Source: Membranipora membranacea
Lineage: Eukaryota > Bryozoa > Gymnolaemata > Cheilostomatida > Membraniporidae
Reading direction: 5' to 3'
Length of the DNA stretch: 64,000 bases
Assembly: GCA_914767715.1 (NCBI GenBank)
Contig: OU612066.1
Location: 7,507,001-7,571,000 of the forward strand
Part shown: in pieces, positions 38,691-54,167 of the stretch
Numbering within the stretch: the stretch's first letter is position 1
How the letters are laid out: every line of letters begins with the position of its first letter
Notes under the pieces: generated by a model
The model's database searches: none
The model's input: only the letters and a program-made list of their open reading frames with translations
What the model was told of the DNA's origin: nothing
Position numbers and translations under genes: made by a program

Positions 38691-41600
38691 AAATTCAAAT
38701 CATTTAACAGCCTTACAAATACATTAATGAGGAAGAAAAATTACCAATAGAGCGGTATGCAGTGAGTCTATATATATTTTAAAGAGAAATACCACAAAGT
38801 CATTAAATAATGAAAGTTTGTCGAAGTTGGTCAAGTTTGTAAAAAATGAGATGTCTTCTTTTGAATAATTTAGGCGAGTACTATGCAACGGTCTACCTTA
38901 GGTCGTGTAGACTTCTTAGATATATAATACACTTCTTGCCTTTAGCATAATGATGACTCAACTTCCTAAACCAGTAATATGATCACATGATAATAATTTT
39001 ATTTAACGGGTTGACATACCTATTCTCTGTACAGCCTCTTGTTAGAATTGCTTTGCTCATTGCTGCTAGCATGAGAATTGCAATAAAGCAGTTGATTATT
39101 TTCATCATCTGTAAAATACAGAAACTCCATTTCTACTAGTAGCTTTTGAAATAATATCACGGGAAGACCAGGAGATATTTGGAACATATAAGAGTTTCAG
39201 TAAAGCATTGAAACTACATTGCAACAACTGCTACACTCTAACATCCTTACTTTGTTAGATTACAAGAGATGTGCGTCGTAAAGTTTAAGCAGGACACAAC
39301 TATTCATAAACTACTACTAAAATGCCAAAACTTAATCTTGAGCTTCAAGAAAACTTGAACATAAACTTAAACATAACTTGATTGTTTCTTGTAGTTGTAT
39401 ATTCCTGAACCTTTTTTTTGAAGATATTATCTGCACATTTTACAGCAGGCCGCTAGTCAAGAAATGAAAGAATATTTCCCCTACACTTTATAAACTTATT
39501 ATTCTCTATTGTGGATTTGGTTTCAAAACCCCATAAGTGAGTAAATATTCTTCATCACCAAAGACCAAAATCCTACTGAACTTAAATTTGCCGCCCGTTA
39601 ATAAAATAATTATCCCTTCTGAATCCATAAAAATAGCTGTGACCATACAGTGTGACTACTGAAAAATTAAATCAACAAAACCTCATGCATAACTAAAAAG
39701 CGTTAAGCCGGATTTAAAGAGTTAAAATGCTTCAGAATATGACCCAGATATTTGAAAATTGTACCTAGTTCTCACAGACTTGAAACTTACTCACTCTTGT
39801 TAAGTTCGTAATGTTTGTAGTTACTGGCGGTGAGCTGGTCTCCCTGTTGTTTGAATAACAGGACACAAGATATTGTGCTTTTATAGCTTGCTACAAAGAG
39901 GTTCAATATAATTGGAGAAAGGCCATAGGCTGGGCTGAGCTGGCCATGCATGAGTGTCACAAACCCAGCACCATATAAATGAAAATCAAAAATAGCATGT
40001 TTATTTCATTTTTAACAGCAATAGCAATCACCTGACACTGATCACCAAAAAGAATCGGCTGTCCCTAATTCTTAATCACTCTCAGTGGCAGAAGTGATTA
40101 TATTTGGAATATATTATATTTAATGATTTTGTACGTTTGTTGCTTACTTGCATAATTAATTGCCACTTCTATAAGCAGCCTGTCAAACAGGATATGAAAC
40201 AGGATATTAAAATATGGCATCAATAAATTTATAAATGAAAGTTATTGCAAAATGTAGAATAATTAGTTTTAATGCAATAAAAAAGATAATGTTGCCAAAA
40301 TACAAATCATAAAATTAATGATTTTGTACGTTTGTTGCTTACTTGCATAATTAATTGCCACTTCTATAAGCAGCCTGTCAAACAGGATATGAAACAGGAT
40401 ATTAAAATATGGCATCAATAAATTCATAAATGAAAGTTATAGTAAAGTGTAGAATAATTAGTTTTAATGCAACAAAAAAGATAATGTTACCAAAATACAA
40501 ATCATAAAATGTATATTTTAAATATAATTATAAGGAGACTTGGTATCGTTTTTCTTTCATTTTTGCGCACTGATGCTAAAAGACGAAAAAGAAGTTGTTT
40601 TTTATATTTTGTTCCAAAACGACAAATCGAGATATAAAAAGCGAGTGAATTTTTTTTTTTTGAGTATCATTATTGATGAAAAGGAAAATTTGACCACCAG
40701 CGTCAGCCAACCAGCGTCAACCCACCAGATAGTCAGTAGCAGTGCAGAGGCAAACCAGCGGCAGCCCACAATCTGGAGGCAGCGCATATACGGCAGCCTG
40801 GACATTATAGACCTCAAGCTGAGCCCACAGTCAGCAGCACACAATCGGCAGCAAACCAATCATTGGCAGCACACTGTGCACACAACCGGCAGCACACCAG
40901 CGGCAGCACACCAGCGGTAGCACACCAGCGGTAGCACACCAGCGGTAGCACACCAGCGGTAGCACACCAGCGGTAGCACACCAGCGGTAGCACACCAGCG
41001 GTAGCACACCAGCGGTAGCACACCAGCGGTAGCACACCAGCGGTAGCACACCAGCGGTAGCACACCAGCGGTAGCACACCAGCGGTAGCACACCAGCGGT
41101 AGCACACCAGCGGTAGCACACCAGCGGTAGCACACCAGCGGTAGCACACCAGCGGGAGCAATGTGTGCAGCAACAATGGGGTGCGGCAGTAAGCATTAAC
41201 TACACATACATCTGCCGAAGCGCAGGTCTAGCACAGGCCACCACTTCAGTAGGCTCAAATACATACCACTAGATTACACCAACTACCATGTAACAAAAAA
41301 CGGCGGTCTAGAAATGTTTTTTGTCATTTTTGTTGCAATTTGTTTTTGCCACAAGCAGCAGCGAACCCCCATTGGAAGCACACTGTGCACACCTGCAGCG
41401 GCACACCCGAGGCAGCAAGCTTAACGTACAATTAGAATCAAACAAGCGACAGCCAACAGGCAGAAGCCAACAGGCAGAAGCCAACAGGCGGCAGCCTAAC
41501 AACAGCAGCAACATTAACTAGCAAGCACCTGCACCGAATTCTCACTCCAGCACTGTAACATACATTGTGTGGTACAATACAGACAAGCCCCACAGAAATA

Positions 41601-44600
41601 TGAAAAAAAGGAATCATATCAATTTCTGTTTTCATCAATAAGAAAATCTTAAAACAAAAATTAACTCGATTTTAAAAAAACCAGAATATTGATATGAATC
41701 CTATTTTCATATTTCAACTTTGAATCACAAAAACAAAAATTGAACCATGAATTGATTTTTGTGTTTCATTGTTGATGCTGCAAAACAAAAACGAAAATCC
41801 GATTCCATATTTTGCTTTTCATTTTTTGTGTTGAAAGACAAATAAACAAAAATCAAACATTGCAAATGTAGGCTAAATTGTTAGTTTCCTCATGGGGATA
41901 TACTGGGGTTTGCATTCATTGCCTCTACCAGATGCTGCTGCCAAAACTGGGTCGTCTGCCTGAGTCTGGTATGCTGAGATAATTTTGTCCAGTCAAGTCA
42001 GCTGCTATAAGGGGCTACTGCGTGGCTTGTTTGCATTGAGGGCCACACAATGTATGTTACAGTGCTTGGGATGAAAGGTATTCGGTGCAGGTGCTTGGTA
42101 GTGAATGTTGCTGATGCTGTGGGGCTGCTGCCTGGTGGCTGCAGCTTGTTTGATGCCGATTGTAAGTCAAGCTTGCACCCTCTGGTGGGTGTGCTGCCGC
42201 TGGTGTGTTACCGATGGTGTGCACAGTGTGCTGCCGATAACACGCAGTGTTTTATTTTAGTTAAGTTTATTTTTTCATCGAATATCATGGTATTGATAAA
42301 ATTGAATGCTTACAATGTTGGGATAAAAATGAGTCATAAAAAAAGGGAAAACGGATTTGGCATGTTTTTGGGACCTGCATAGTTTAGGTCTAAAAATAGT
42401 TTTGCAGCGAGAAGATGTTCTACATTCATTTCTGATAATATGATTAAGAAGAGGGTGTGTTTGATCAGCAGCTATTCTTACAAAATGCCTCTTGCTCTGT
42501 TCAAAAATAAAATCATAATGAGGATAAATTTAAAAACACCAGCCTTTCTTCATAACATAGGCTTGGTAAATGATGATGTGCTGTCGCTGATGTGCTGTCG
42601 ATTTTATGATCAGCATATTTCCTCTGGAGGGTGTGCTGCCGTACACCAATGAGCGGTAGCACACCAACCATCAGCAGCACACTAAGCACACCATCTGTAT
42701 CACAAAAGAGGCAGTAAGCTTAAAGGGCAACCAAGGTTTTGCATCGTGATACATCGCCTTTTCAGTTTCTCAGGAACTACTTGTCCCATCTCAAAAATTC
42801 CTTCACTCACATGTTGCCAGTAGTCCGACTTATGTTTAATATCACAAAAAATTTTAAACTGCATGTTTCTAACTTGATTGATTGTACATTAACTAAAATA
42901 CATTGAATACATATAGGCAGCAACGGGCAAAATGATGCAGTAAATCACGTTATGCAAAACCGTGATGAAAATCTATGCAGTATTACATGCAAAGCACATT
43001 TTGTACAACAATGGATCAACTTTTATGGGTGATTGTTGAGCATTGAAAGAGAAATGTTTATGCTCATAACTACTCAACTATTGAATTTATCATCAAACGC
43101 CACTAACAAAACCTCGGACATACTCCATGTTCTTTAACCTATTTTCAGCTTTTTGGCTGGAGAGGAATGCATGTTTAGCCACAAAAATCCAAATATCTCA
43201 AGATGTAAAGCCAAAATCAACAATCGCTTCTCACAAAACCTAGACAATCTCTCGTTGTTCATCATGCTGACAATAAATTTGACTGACATCTTTCTGAATT
43301 TCTGATTTTTGGCTGGAAAATTTCGACTTCAATTTGTTAAAATTGGGCTATTATCCGTTACAGTTGTGATAACCAGGATCTGTAAGCTGGTAAGATTATT
43401 CATGGAAGTGACAGTACAAGACCGAAATGGTATAGCAAATTGGAAATTTTGGTTCCGGCATTATTGGGGTTGCATGCAATGAGGGGTCAGAAATGGTCCT
43501 ATTACTAAAGCAAAAATCAGTTTCGAGTCTCGAAGACAGGAGGCCTAAGATCATAAAGTTTCAATAAAATGTCACTCTTCCACTAAGTGCCATGCCTCCT
43601 CTATATAGTGAAAACAAAGACTAATCAAATACCTTAAAAACAAGGCGCAGAGGGCTCAATTTAAAAAGGGCATTTTTCGCCCCAAAATGAACTTCCAGAG
43701 GTCACTGCGACTCGACGTCAAATATTTGGGAGGTTTCAACTGTGGGTGGGTGGGTGTGCTGCCTTATTTGTTTGATACCTGAGATTGGTGCAAGGATTAA
43801 TGCCTGTATACAATGCCTTCCTCAAACAAATTGAGGCCCTTTTGGTCATTCGACCAATATCACTTGAGCTTACATTTCCTTTTTGTTGTTTTTTTCCTTT
43901 TTAGCACCAAAGCTAAAAAAAAAGAAGTTTGGTTTAGATTTTCACTTTTTGTTTTGCAATATCAACAATGAAAATCAGAATGGGCTCACTATTTTCATAA
44001 TGAACTCGAAATAGTATTTTCCAGTGTGCAATCATTTCTGCCGCTGGAAATGATTAAGGAATACTATTAATATTTTGAGTGACAGTAATTCGCGGTTTAA
44101 GGGTACAGGTAGACAGAGATGATGAAAGATCTCTTCATGAAATCGATCACTAGGCATTGCCGATAAATTTACAAAATATTCCCATCGCTATAATTATTTT
44201 GTCGTTTTGCTCACACAAAATCTACAGACAGGAGAAAAATATGCTATATACATATGCAATGAGGTATATAAAACAGGTGTGATGTATTATCACACATGAA
44301 TGAGTTTGGAGAGTTACACAGCCAAGGGTGCTAGGGGCTGGAAGAATCAACCTTGAAAGCTCCCTCAGCGGTGTGATGTATTATCATGCATGAATGTGTT
44401 TAGAGTGAGTTCTCTCTGTAAAACGTGACAAATAGATTACTGTAATTGGTAGAATCCGCATACCTCTTTGACCTGTGAGGCAATTTTTTCTTTGACTTAA
44501 AAAGAGGAAACTGATATTGACAAGTTATTTAGACTCAGACAAGTTTTTCCAGTGACAAACAAGGAATTGTCTATTAGAGATATCCTCCCAAATATCAATG

Positions 44601-46218
44601 CGATTCATCTTTAACTTTTTCATTTAAACTTTAGTGCCATAACCTTCATTGGATGAAAGTGTTTCTCGTAATCAGCTTGCGATAAAATAGAGAAAAAGAA
44701 CCCAGTTTCAAACGAGATGAGGAAAAGGTACTCACACACTTATGTTTGAACCATTTATGCTTGATGCTTGAACGTTAAGAGGGAAGTTCAATTTCATATA
44801 CACAAAATATTATTGCAGTGAGAGACGAAAAACTGGTGAGAGATGTGCCAACCCTAACTTATTCTGAACCTGGTTGGGAGTAAATTAGCCTTTTCAAACA
44901 CAATGGTTGCCATTAAATTTCTCATCATTCTACTCCATGCCAATACCGATCAATAATCGCTGCAATTGTTTGACACAAGTACTATTGAAGTTGACCACTT
45001 AGCTCCTCCATGCAAAAATATAATAATATTGCAAAAAGAAGACTTTGTTATTGCTTGAGGTATAATTAATTGACAATTCTATAAGCAGCCTGTCAAAAAG
45101 GATAATAAACAGGATATGGAAATATTGCATCAATAAAGTTATAGATGAAGGTAATAGCAAAGTGTTGAATAAATAGTTTGAATGCAATCAAAAAACAAAG
45201 CGCAACCAAAATACAAATCATAAAATATATATTTTAAATATAATCATTTCTGCCACTGGAAGTGATTAAAAATAGTGACAGCCGATTCTTTTTGGTGATC
45301 AGTGTCGGATGATTGCTATTTCTTTTCTGAAGGAAATAAACATGCTATTTTTAATTTTCAATTATGGTGCTGGGTGTAGGACATTCATGAATCGCCAGCT
45401 CAGCCCAGCTTATGGCCTTTCTTCAATTATATTACACCTCATTGAAGCATGCTATAAAAGGACAATGTCTTGTGTCCTGTTATTCAAACAACAGGGAGAC
45501 CAGCCCGCCGCCAGTAACTACATCATTACGAAAAACATTATATAATCTATTTTAATTGATCATTTGAATTTTTAAACCCACATGATCTTGTTCGGCATAA
45601 TCTAAGGTTGAATTTAATACCAAAGTTTACTGCTTTGCATTCAGAACTAACCACGTTGCTATGGTCTGTGTGAGTGTACACAATAAAACCTCTAAGATTT
45701 CTGTGAAGCTGAACAAACAAACAAACAATGGCCAATTCTAGAAAATTTCATAAGACACCAGCCGCAAAAAATTGCTGTAGTTGGGGTTGTAATCATGTCA
45801 GCAGATCCCTTGTCAAAGCCTCATTTATATGGTTTTGTTTGTATACATAGTAAGGCAAATTCCAATCTACCAAACAGCAAATTCAAATCATCTCCTTATA
45901 CGTGTGCATATATATAAATAAATCAATATCGTAAAAATCACACCTTGCTAGTATAGTTGAGTTTAGTTTATTGTTATCAGATCAGATAATACAAATTGAT
46001 AACTGGTAAAAACGGTACTAAAAATCTGTCATTATTATGCTCCCGTCGAAAGAACTTCTACACTTATGTTCAATTCCACATACCGCATGCTCCAAACCTG
46101 CACAGTGACTGTAAAATAGAGAAAGGAAGATGTGAAATGAGATATCTGCATTGCACACTCAGCTGGTGGAATTGAGTTTGATCACGATTATAAATAGATA
46201 TTTTAAAAAGTTAGGAAT
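38691..46218 (+). repeat. Array unit 6, subtype B (7528 bp)
   Basis: Carries every B-type indel. It is 70 bp longer than unit 2, which is exactly five 14-mers (19 copies against 14). The first 14-mer has a variant base (cggcag instead of cggtag). Confidence 0.95.
40893..41158 (+). repeat. 14-bp minisatellite, unit 6, 19 copies
   Basis: The first copy reads cggcag instead of cggtag; all later copies up to the closing gggag copy are uniform. Confidence 0.97.
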
Positions 46219-49200
46219 AAATTCAAATCATTTAACAGCCTTACAAATACATTAATGAGGAAGAAAAATTACCAATAGAGCGGTATGCAGTGAGTCTATA
46301 TATATTTTAAAGAGAAATACCAAAAAGTCATTAAATAATGAAAGTTTGTCGAAGTTGGTCAAGTTTGTAAAAAATGAGATGTCTTCTTTTGAATAATTTA
46401 GGCGAGTACTATGCAACGGTCTACCTTAGGTCGTGTAGACTTCTTAGATATATAATACACTTCTTGCCTTTAGCATAATGATGACTCAACTTCCTAAACC
46501 AGTAATATGATCACATGATAATAATTTTATTTAACGGGTTGACATACCTATTCTCTGTACAGCCTCTTGTTAGAATTGCTTTGCTCATTGCTGCCAGCAT
46601 GAGAATTGCAATAAAGCAATTGATTATTTTCATCATCTGTAAAATACAGAAACTCCATTGCAACAACTGCTACACTCTAACATCCTTACTTTGTTAGATT
46701 TCAAGAGATGTGCGTCGTAAAGTTTAAGCAGGACACAACTATTCATAAACTACTACTAAAATGCCAAAACTTAATCTTGAGCTTCAAGAAAACTTGAACA
46801 TAAACTTAAACATAACTTGATTGTTTCTTGTAGTTGTATATTCCTGAACCTTTTTTTTGAAGATATTATCTGCACATTTAACAGCAGGCCGCTAGTCAAG
46901 AAATGAAAGAATATTTCCCCTACACTTTATAAACTTATTATTCTCTATTGTGGATTTGGTTTCAAAACCCCATAAGTGAGTAAATATTCTTCATCACCAA
47001 AGACCAAAATCCTACTGAACTTAAATTTGCCGCCCGTTAATAAAATAATTATCCCTTCTGAATCCATAAAAATAGCTGTGACCATACAGTGTGACTACTG
47101 AAAAATTAAATCAACAAAACCTCATGCAAAACTAAAAAGCGTTAAGCCGGATTTAAAGAGTTAAAATGCTTCAGAATATGACCCAGATATTTGAAAATTG
47201 TACCTAGTTCTCACAGACTTGAAACTTACTCACTCTTGTTAAGTTCGTAATGTTTGTAGTTACTGGCGGTGAGCTGGTCTCCCTGTTGTTTGAATAACAG
47301 GACACAAGATATTGTGCTTTTATAGCTTGCTACAAGGAGGTTCAATATAATTGGAGAAAGGCCATAGGCTGGGCTGAGCTGGCCATTCATGAGTGTCACA
47401 AACCCAGCACCATATAAATGAAAATCAAAAATAGCATGTTTATTTCATTTTTAACAGCAATAGCAATCACCTGACACTGATCACCAAAAAGAATCGGCTG
47501 TCCCTAATTCTTAATCACTCTCAGTGGCAGAAGTGATTATATTTGGAATATATTATATTTAATGATTTTGTACGTTTGTTGCTTACTTGCATAATTAATT
47601 GCCACTTCTATAAGCAGCCTGTCAAACAGGATATGAAACAGGATCTTACAATATGGCATCAATAAATTTATAAATGAAAGTTATTGCAAAATGTAGAATG
47701 ATTAGTTTTAATGCAATAAAAAAGATAATGTTGCCAAAATACAAATCATAAAATTAATGATTTTGTACGTTTGTTGCTTACTTGCATTATTATTTGCCAC
47801 TTCTATAAGCAGCCTGTCAAACAGGATATGAAACAGGATATTAAAATATGGCATCAATAAATTCATAAATGAAAGTTATAGTAAAATGTAGAATAATTAG
47901 TTTTAATGCAACAAAAAAGATAATGTTACCAAAATACAAATCATTAAATGTATATTTTAAATATAATTATAAGGAGACTTGGTATCGTTTGTCTTTCATT
48001 TTTGCGCACTGATGCTAAAAGACGAAAAAGAACTCGTTTTTTATATTTTGTTCCAAAACGACAAATCAAGATATAAAAAGCGAGTGAATTTTTTTGTTTG
48101 GGTATCATTATTGATGAAAAGGAAAAATTGATATTAATCCAGTTTTCATATTTCAACTTTGAATCACCAGAACGAAAGTTAAGCTTAACTGCTACTGGTT
48201 GATTGATATTATCAACCACTTATTTATCGGCAAACCAGTGTCAGCCTACCAGCCTCAGCCAACCAGCGTCAACCCACCAGCGTCAGCCAACCAGCGTCAA
48301 CCCACCAGATAGTCAGTAGCAGTGCAGAGGCAAACCAGCGGCAGCCCACAATCTGGAGGCAGCACATATACGGCAGCCTGGACATTATAGACCTCAAGCT
48401 GAGCCCACAGTCAGCAGCACACAATCGGCAGCAAACCAATCATTGGCAGCACACTGTGCACACAACCGGCAGCACACCAGCGGTAGCACACCAGCGGTAG
48501 CACACCAGCGGTAGCACACCAGCGGTAGCACACCAGCGGTAGCACACCAGCGGGAGCACACATACACACTACACATACATCTGCCGAAGCGCAGGTCTAG
48601 CACAGGCCACCACCTCAGTAGGCTCAAATACATACCACTAGATTACACCAACTACCATGTAACAAAAAACGGCGGTCTAGAAATGTTTTTTTTTTGTCAT
48701 TTTTGTTGCAATTTGTTTTTGCCAATCTCTTTTTACTGAAACATGTTTTATTTATATTAAATTGTAACGCTTGCTTCATATAATCCGTATCCCCTGTTAT
48801 TAATTTCAGCAGCAAAATAATTGAATCAATCAATCAAAAAAACCCAACAGAGGTATCATGCTGTGCGTACAATCGACAGCACAACAGCGACAGCTCATGA
48901 ACTGCAGCCAACAAGCGGCAGCCCACATACACCAGCCCACCCACCATCGGCTGATAGCTAAGCACACAATTGGCAGCACACAAGCAGCAGCGAACCCCCA
49001 TTGGAAGCACACTGTGCACACCTGCAGCGGCACACCCGAGGCAGCAAGCTTAACGTACAATTAGAATCAAACAAGCGACAGCCAACAGGCAGAAGCCAAC
49101 AGGCAGAAGCCAACAGGCAGAAGCCAACAGGCGGCAGCAACATTAACTAGCAAGCACCTGCACCGACTTCTCACTCCAGCACTGTAACATACATTGTGTG

Positions 49201-52200
49201 GTACAATACAGACAAGCCCCACAGAAATATGAAAAAAAGGAATCATATCAATTTCTGTTTTCATCAATAAGACAATCTTAAAACAAAAATTGACTCGATT
49301 TTAAAAAAACCAGAATATTGATATGAATCCTATTTTCATATTTCAACTTTGAATCACAAAAACAAAAATTGGAAAATGAATTGATTTTTGTCTTTCATTG
49401 TTGATGCTGCAAAACAAAAACGAAAATCCGATTCCATATTTTGTTTTTCATTTTTTGTGTTGAAAGACAAATAAACAAAAATCAAACATTGCAAATGTAG
49501 GCTAAATTGTAAGTTTCCTCATGGGGATATACTGGGGTTTGCATTCATTGCCTCTACCAGATGCTGCTGCCAAAACTGGGTCGTCTGCCTGAGTCTGGTA
49601 TGCTGAGATAATTTTGTCCAGTCAAGTCAGCTGCTATAAGGGGCTACTGCGTGGCTTGTTTGCATTGAGGGCCACACAATGAATGTTACAGTGCTTGGGA
49701 TGAAAGGTATTCGGTGCAGGTGCTTGGTAGTGAATGTTGCTGATGCTGTGGGGCTGCTGCCTGGTGGCTGCCGCTTGTTTGATGCCGATTGTAAGTCAAG
49801 CTTGCACCCTCTGGTGGGTGTGCTGCCACTGGTGTGTTACCGATGGTGTGCACAGTGTGCAGCCGATAACATGCAGTGTGTTTATTTTAGTTAAGTTTAT
49901 TTTTTCATCCAATATCATGGTATTGATAAAATTGAATGCTTACAATGTTGGGATAAAAATGAGTCATAAAAAAAGGTAAAACGGATTTGGCATGTTTTTG
50001 GGACCTGCATAGTTTAGGTCTAAAAATAGTTTTGCAGCGAGAAGATGTTCTACATTCATTTCTGATAATATGATTAAAAAGAGGGTGTGTTTGATCAGCA
50101 GCTATTCTTACAAAATGTCTCTTGCTCTGTTCAAAAATAAAATCATAATGAGGATAAATTTAAAAACACCAGCCTTTCTTCATAACATAGGCTTGGTAAA
50201 TGATGATGTGCTGTCGCTGATGAGCTGTCGATTTTATGATCAGCATATTTCCTCTGGAGGGTGTGCGGCCGTACACCAATGAGCGGTAGCACACCAACCA
50301 TCAGCAGCACACTAAGCACATCATCTGTATCACAAAAGAGGCAGCAAGCTTAAAGGGCATCCAAGGTTTTGCATCGTGATACATCGCCTTTTCAGTTTCT
50401 CAGGAACTACTTGTCCCATCTCAAAAAATCCTTCACTGACATGTTGCCAGTAGTCCGACTTATGTTTAATATCACAAAAAATTTTAAACTGCATGTTTCT
50501 AACTTGATTGATTGTACATTAACTAAAATACATTGAATACATATAGGCAGCAACGGGCAAAATGATGCAGTAAATTACGTTATGCAAAACCGTGATGAAA
50601 ATCTATGCAGTATTACATGCAAAGCACATTTTGTACAACAATGGATCCACTTTTTTGGGTGATTGTTGAGCATTGAAAGAGAAATGTTTATGCTCATAAC
50701 TACTCAACTATTGAATTTAACATGTTCTTTAACCTATTTTTAGCTTTTTGGCTGGAGAGGAGTGCATGTTTAGCCAATAAAATCCAAATATCTCAAGATG
50801 TAAAGCCAAAATCAACAATCGCTTCTCACAAAACCTAGACAATCTCTCGTTGTTCATCATGCTGACAATAAATTTGACTGACATCTTTCTGAATTTCTGA
50901 TTTTTGGCTGGAAAATTTCGACTTCAATTTGATAAAATTGGGCTATTATCCGTTACAGTTGTGATAACCAGGATCTGTAAGCTGGTAAGATTATTGATGG
51001 AAGTGACAGTACAAGACCGAAATGGTAAAACAAATTGGAAATATTGATTCCGGTATTATTGGGGTTGCATGCAATGAGGGGTCAGAAATGGTCCTATTAC
51101 TATTGCAAAAATCAGTTTCGAGTCTCGAAGACAGGAGGCCTAAAATCATAAAGTTTCAATAAAATGTCACTCTTCCACTAAGTGCCATGCCTCCTCCATA
51201 TAGTGAAAACAAAAACTAATCAAATACCTCAAAAACAAGGCGCAGAGGGCTCAATTTAAAAAGGGCATTTTTTGCCCCAAAATGAACTTCCAGAGGTCAG
51301 TGCGACTCGACGTCAAATATTTGGGAGGTTTCAACTGTGGGTGGGTGGGTGTGCTGCCTTATTTGTTTGATACCTGAGATTGGTGCAAGGATTAATGCCT
51401 GTATACAATGCCTTCCTCAAACAAATTGAGGCCCTTTTGGTCATTCGACCAATATCACTTGAGCTTACATTTCCTTTTTGTTGTTTTTTCCTTTTTAGCA
51501 CCAAAGCTAAAAAAAAAGAAGTTTGGTTTAGATTTTCGCTTTTTGTTTTGCAATATCAACAATGAAAATCAGAATGGGCTCGCTATTTTCATAATGAACT
51601 CGAAATAGTATTTTCCAGTGTGCAATCATTTCTGCCGCTGGAAATGATTAAGGAATACTATTAATATTTTGAGTGACAGTAGAATTTCTTTGGTGATCAG
51701 TGTCAGATGATTACTGTCACAGCGGTTACAAAATGGCATCCGTCAATTAAAAGCACTTGATGTGATTCATAAAGTTGTAGTCCCGTTTGTTTGATATTAT
51801 TTCCCCTTACTTTGAATAATTTGTATGTAATATTTCACTCCTAAAAATTTATACTACTCACTGCGACTTCCAGACATATCCACCCCTCAAATATAGCATC
51901 ATTCTGTCGCTGATTTTGAGAATAATAATGATGACCACGCAATAGTAGAAGCTTATATATTCACTCTGTTTACCATGTATTCTAAAAACAAAGACTTAAT
52001 GTCTTGATGATGTGATGTTCAGGTATAAACAATCGGACTACAAACTGATTATCTGAAAAAAAACTTCTAGCAAGCTTGGATACTTGATTTCAAAACTCCT
52101 TTCAATTTCAGAATTCACGGTTTAAGGGTACAGGTAGACAGAGATGATGAAAAATCTCTTCATGAAATCGATCACTAGGCATTGCCGATAAATTTACAAA

Positions 52201-54167
52201 ATATTCCCATCGCTATAAATATTCTGTCGTTTTGCTCTCACAAAATCTACAGACAAGAGAAAAATATGCTATATACATATACAATGAGTATGATAAAACA
52301 GGTGTGATGTATTATCACACATGAATAAGTTTGGAGAGTTATACACCCAAAGGGTGCTAGAGGCTGGAACAATCAACCTTGAAAGCTCCCTCAGTGGTGT
52401 GAAGTATTATCATGCATGAATGTGTTTAGAGTGAGTTCTCTCTGTAAAACGTGACATATAGATTACTGTAATTGGTAGAATCAGCATACCTCTTTGACCT
52501 GTGAGGCAATTTTTTCTTTGACTTAAAAAGAGGAAACTGATATTGACAAGTTATTTAGACTCAGACAAGTTTTTCAAGTGACAAACAAGGAATTGTCTAT
52601 TAGAGCTATCCTCCCAAATATCAATGCGATTCATCTTTAACTTTTTCATTTAAACTTTAGTGCCATAACCTTCATTGGATGAAAGTGTTTCTCGTAATCA
52701 GCTTGCGATAAAATAGAGAAAAAGAACCCAGTTTCAAACGAGATGAGGAAAAGGTACTCACACACTTATGTTTGAACCATTTATGCTTGATGCTTGAACG
52801 TTAAGAGGGAAGTTCAATTTTATATACACAAAATATTATTGCAGTGAGAGACGAAAAACTGGTGAGAGATGTGCCAACCCTAACTTATTCTGAACCTGGT
52901 TGGGAGTAAATTACCTTTTCAAACACAATGGTTGCCATTAAATTTCTCATCATTCTACTCCATGCCAATACCGATCAATAATCGCTGCAATTGTTTGACA
53001 CAAGTACTATTGAAGTTGACCACTTAGCTCCTCCATGCAAAAATATAATAATATTGCAAAAAAGAAGACTTTGTTATTGCTTGAGGTATAATTAATTGAC
53101 AATTCTATAAGCAGCCTGTCAAAAAGGATAATAAACAGGATATGGAAATATTGCATCAATAAAGTTATAGATGAAGGTAATAGCAAAGTGTTGAATAAAG
53201 GAAGTTGGAAGTGATTAAAAATAGTGACAGCCGATTCTTTTTGGTGATCAGTGTCGGATGATTGCTATTTCTTTTCTGAAGGAAATAAACATGCTATTTT
53301 TAATTTTCAATTATGGTGCTGGGTGTAGGACATTCATGAATCGCCAGCTCAGCCCAGCTTATGGCCTTTCTTCAACTATATTACACCTCATTGAAGCATG
53401 CTATAAAAGGACAATGTCTTGTGTCCTGTTATTCAAACAACAGGGAGACCAGCCCGCCGCCAGTAACTACATCATTACGAAAAACATTATATAATCTATT
53501 TTAATTGATCATTTGAATTTTTAAACCCACATGATCTTGTTCGGCATAATCTAAGGTTGAATTTAATACCAAAGTTTACTGCTTTGCATTCAGAACTAAC
53601 CACGTTGCTATGGTCTGTGTGAGTGTACACAATAAAACCTCTAAGATTTCTGTGAAGCTGAACAAACAAACAAACAATGGCCAATTCTAGAAAATTTCAT
53701 GAGACACCAGCCGCAAAAAATTGCTGTAGTTGGGGTTGTAATCATGTCAGCAGATCCCTTGTCAAAGCCTCATTTATATGGTTTTGTTTGTATACATAGT
53801 AAGGCAAATTCCAATCTACCAAACAGCAAATTCAAATCATCTCCTTATACGTGTGCATATATATAAATAAATCAATATCGTAAAAATCACACCTTGCTAG
53901 TATAGTTGAGTTTAGTTTATTGTTATCAGATCAGATAATACAAATTGATAACTGGTAAAAACGGTACTAAAAATCTGTCATTATTATGCTCCCGTCGAAA
54001 GAACTTCTACACTTATGTTCAATTCCACATACCGCATGCTCCAAACCTGCACAGTGACTGTAAAATAGAGAAAGGAAGATGTGAAATGAGATATCTGCAT
54101 TGCACACTCAGCTGGTGGAATTGAGTTTGATCACGATTATAAATAGATATTTTAAAAAGTTAGGAAT
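46219..54167 (+). repeat. Array unit 7, subtype A (7949 bp)
   Basis: Differs from unit 1 by one extra T in a poly-T run near 48685 and a handful of substitutions, including the shared unit 5/7 variant gtgtgcggccgtac and a private c to t in the cacatcatctg motif near 50320. Six minisatellite copies. Confidence 0.95.
48473..48556 (+). repeat. 14-bp minisatellite, unit 7, 6 copies
   Basis: Same length and ending as in units 1 and 5. Confidence 0.97.
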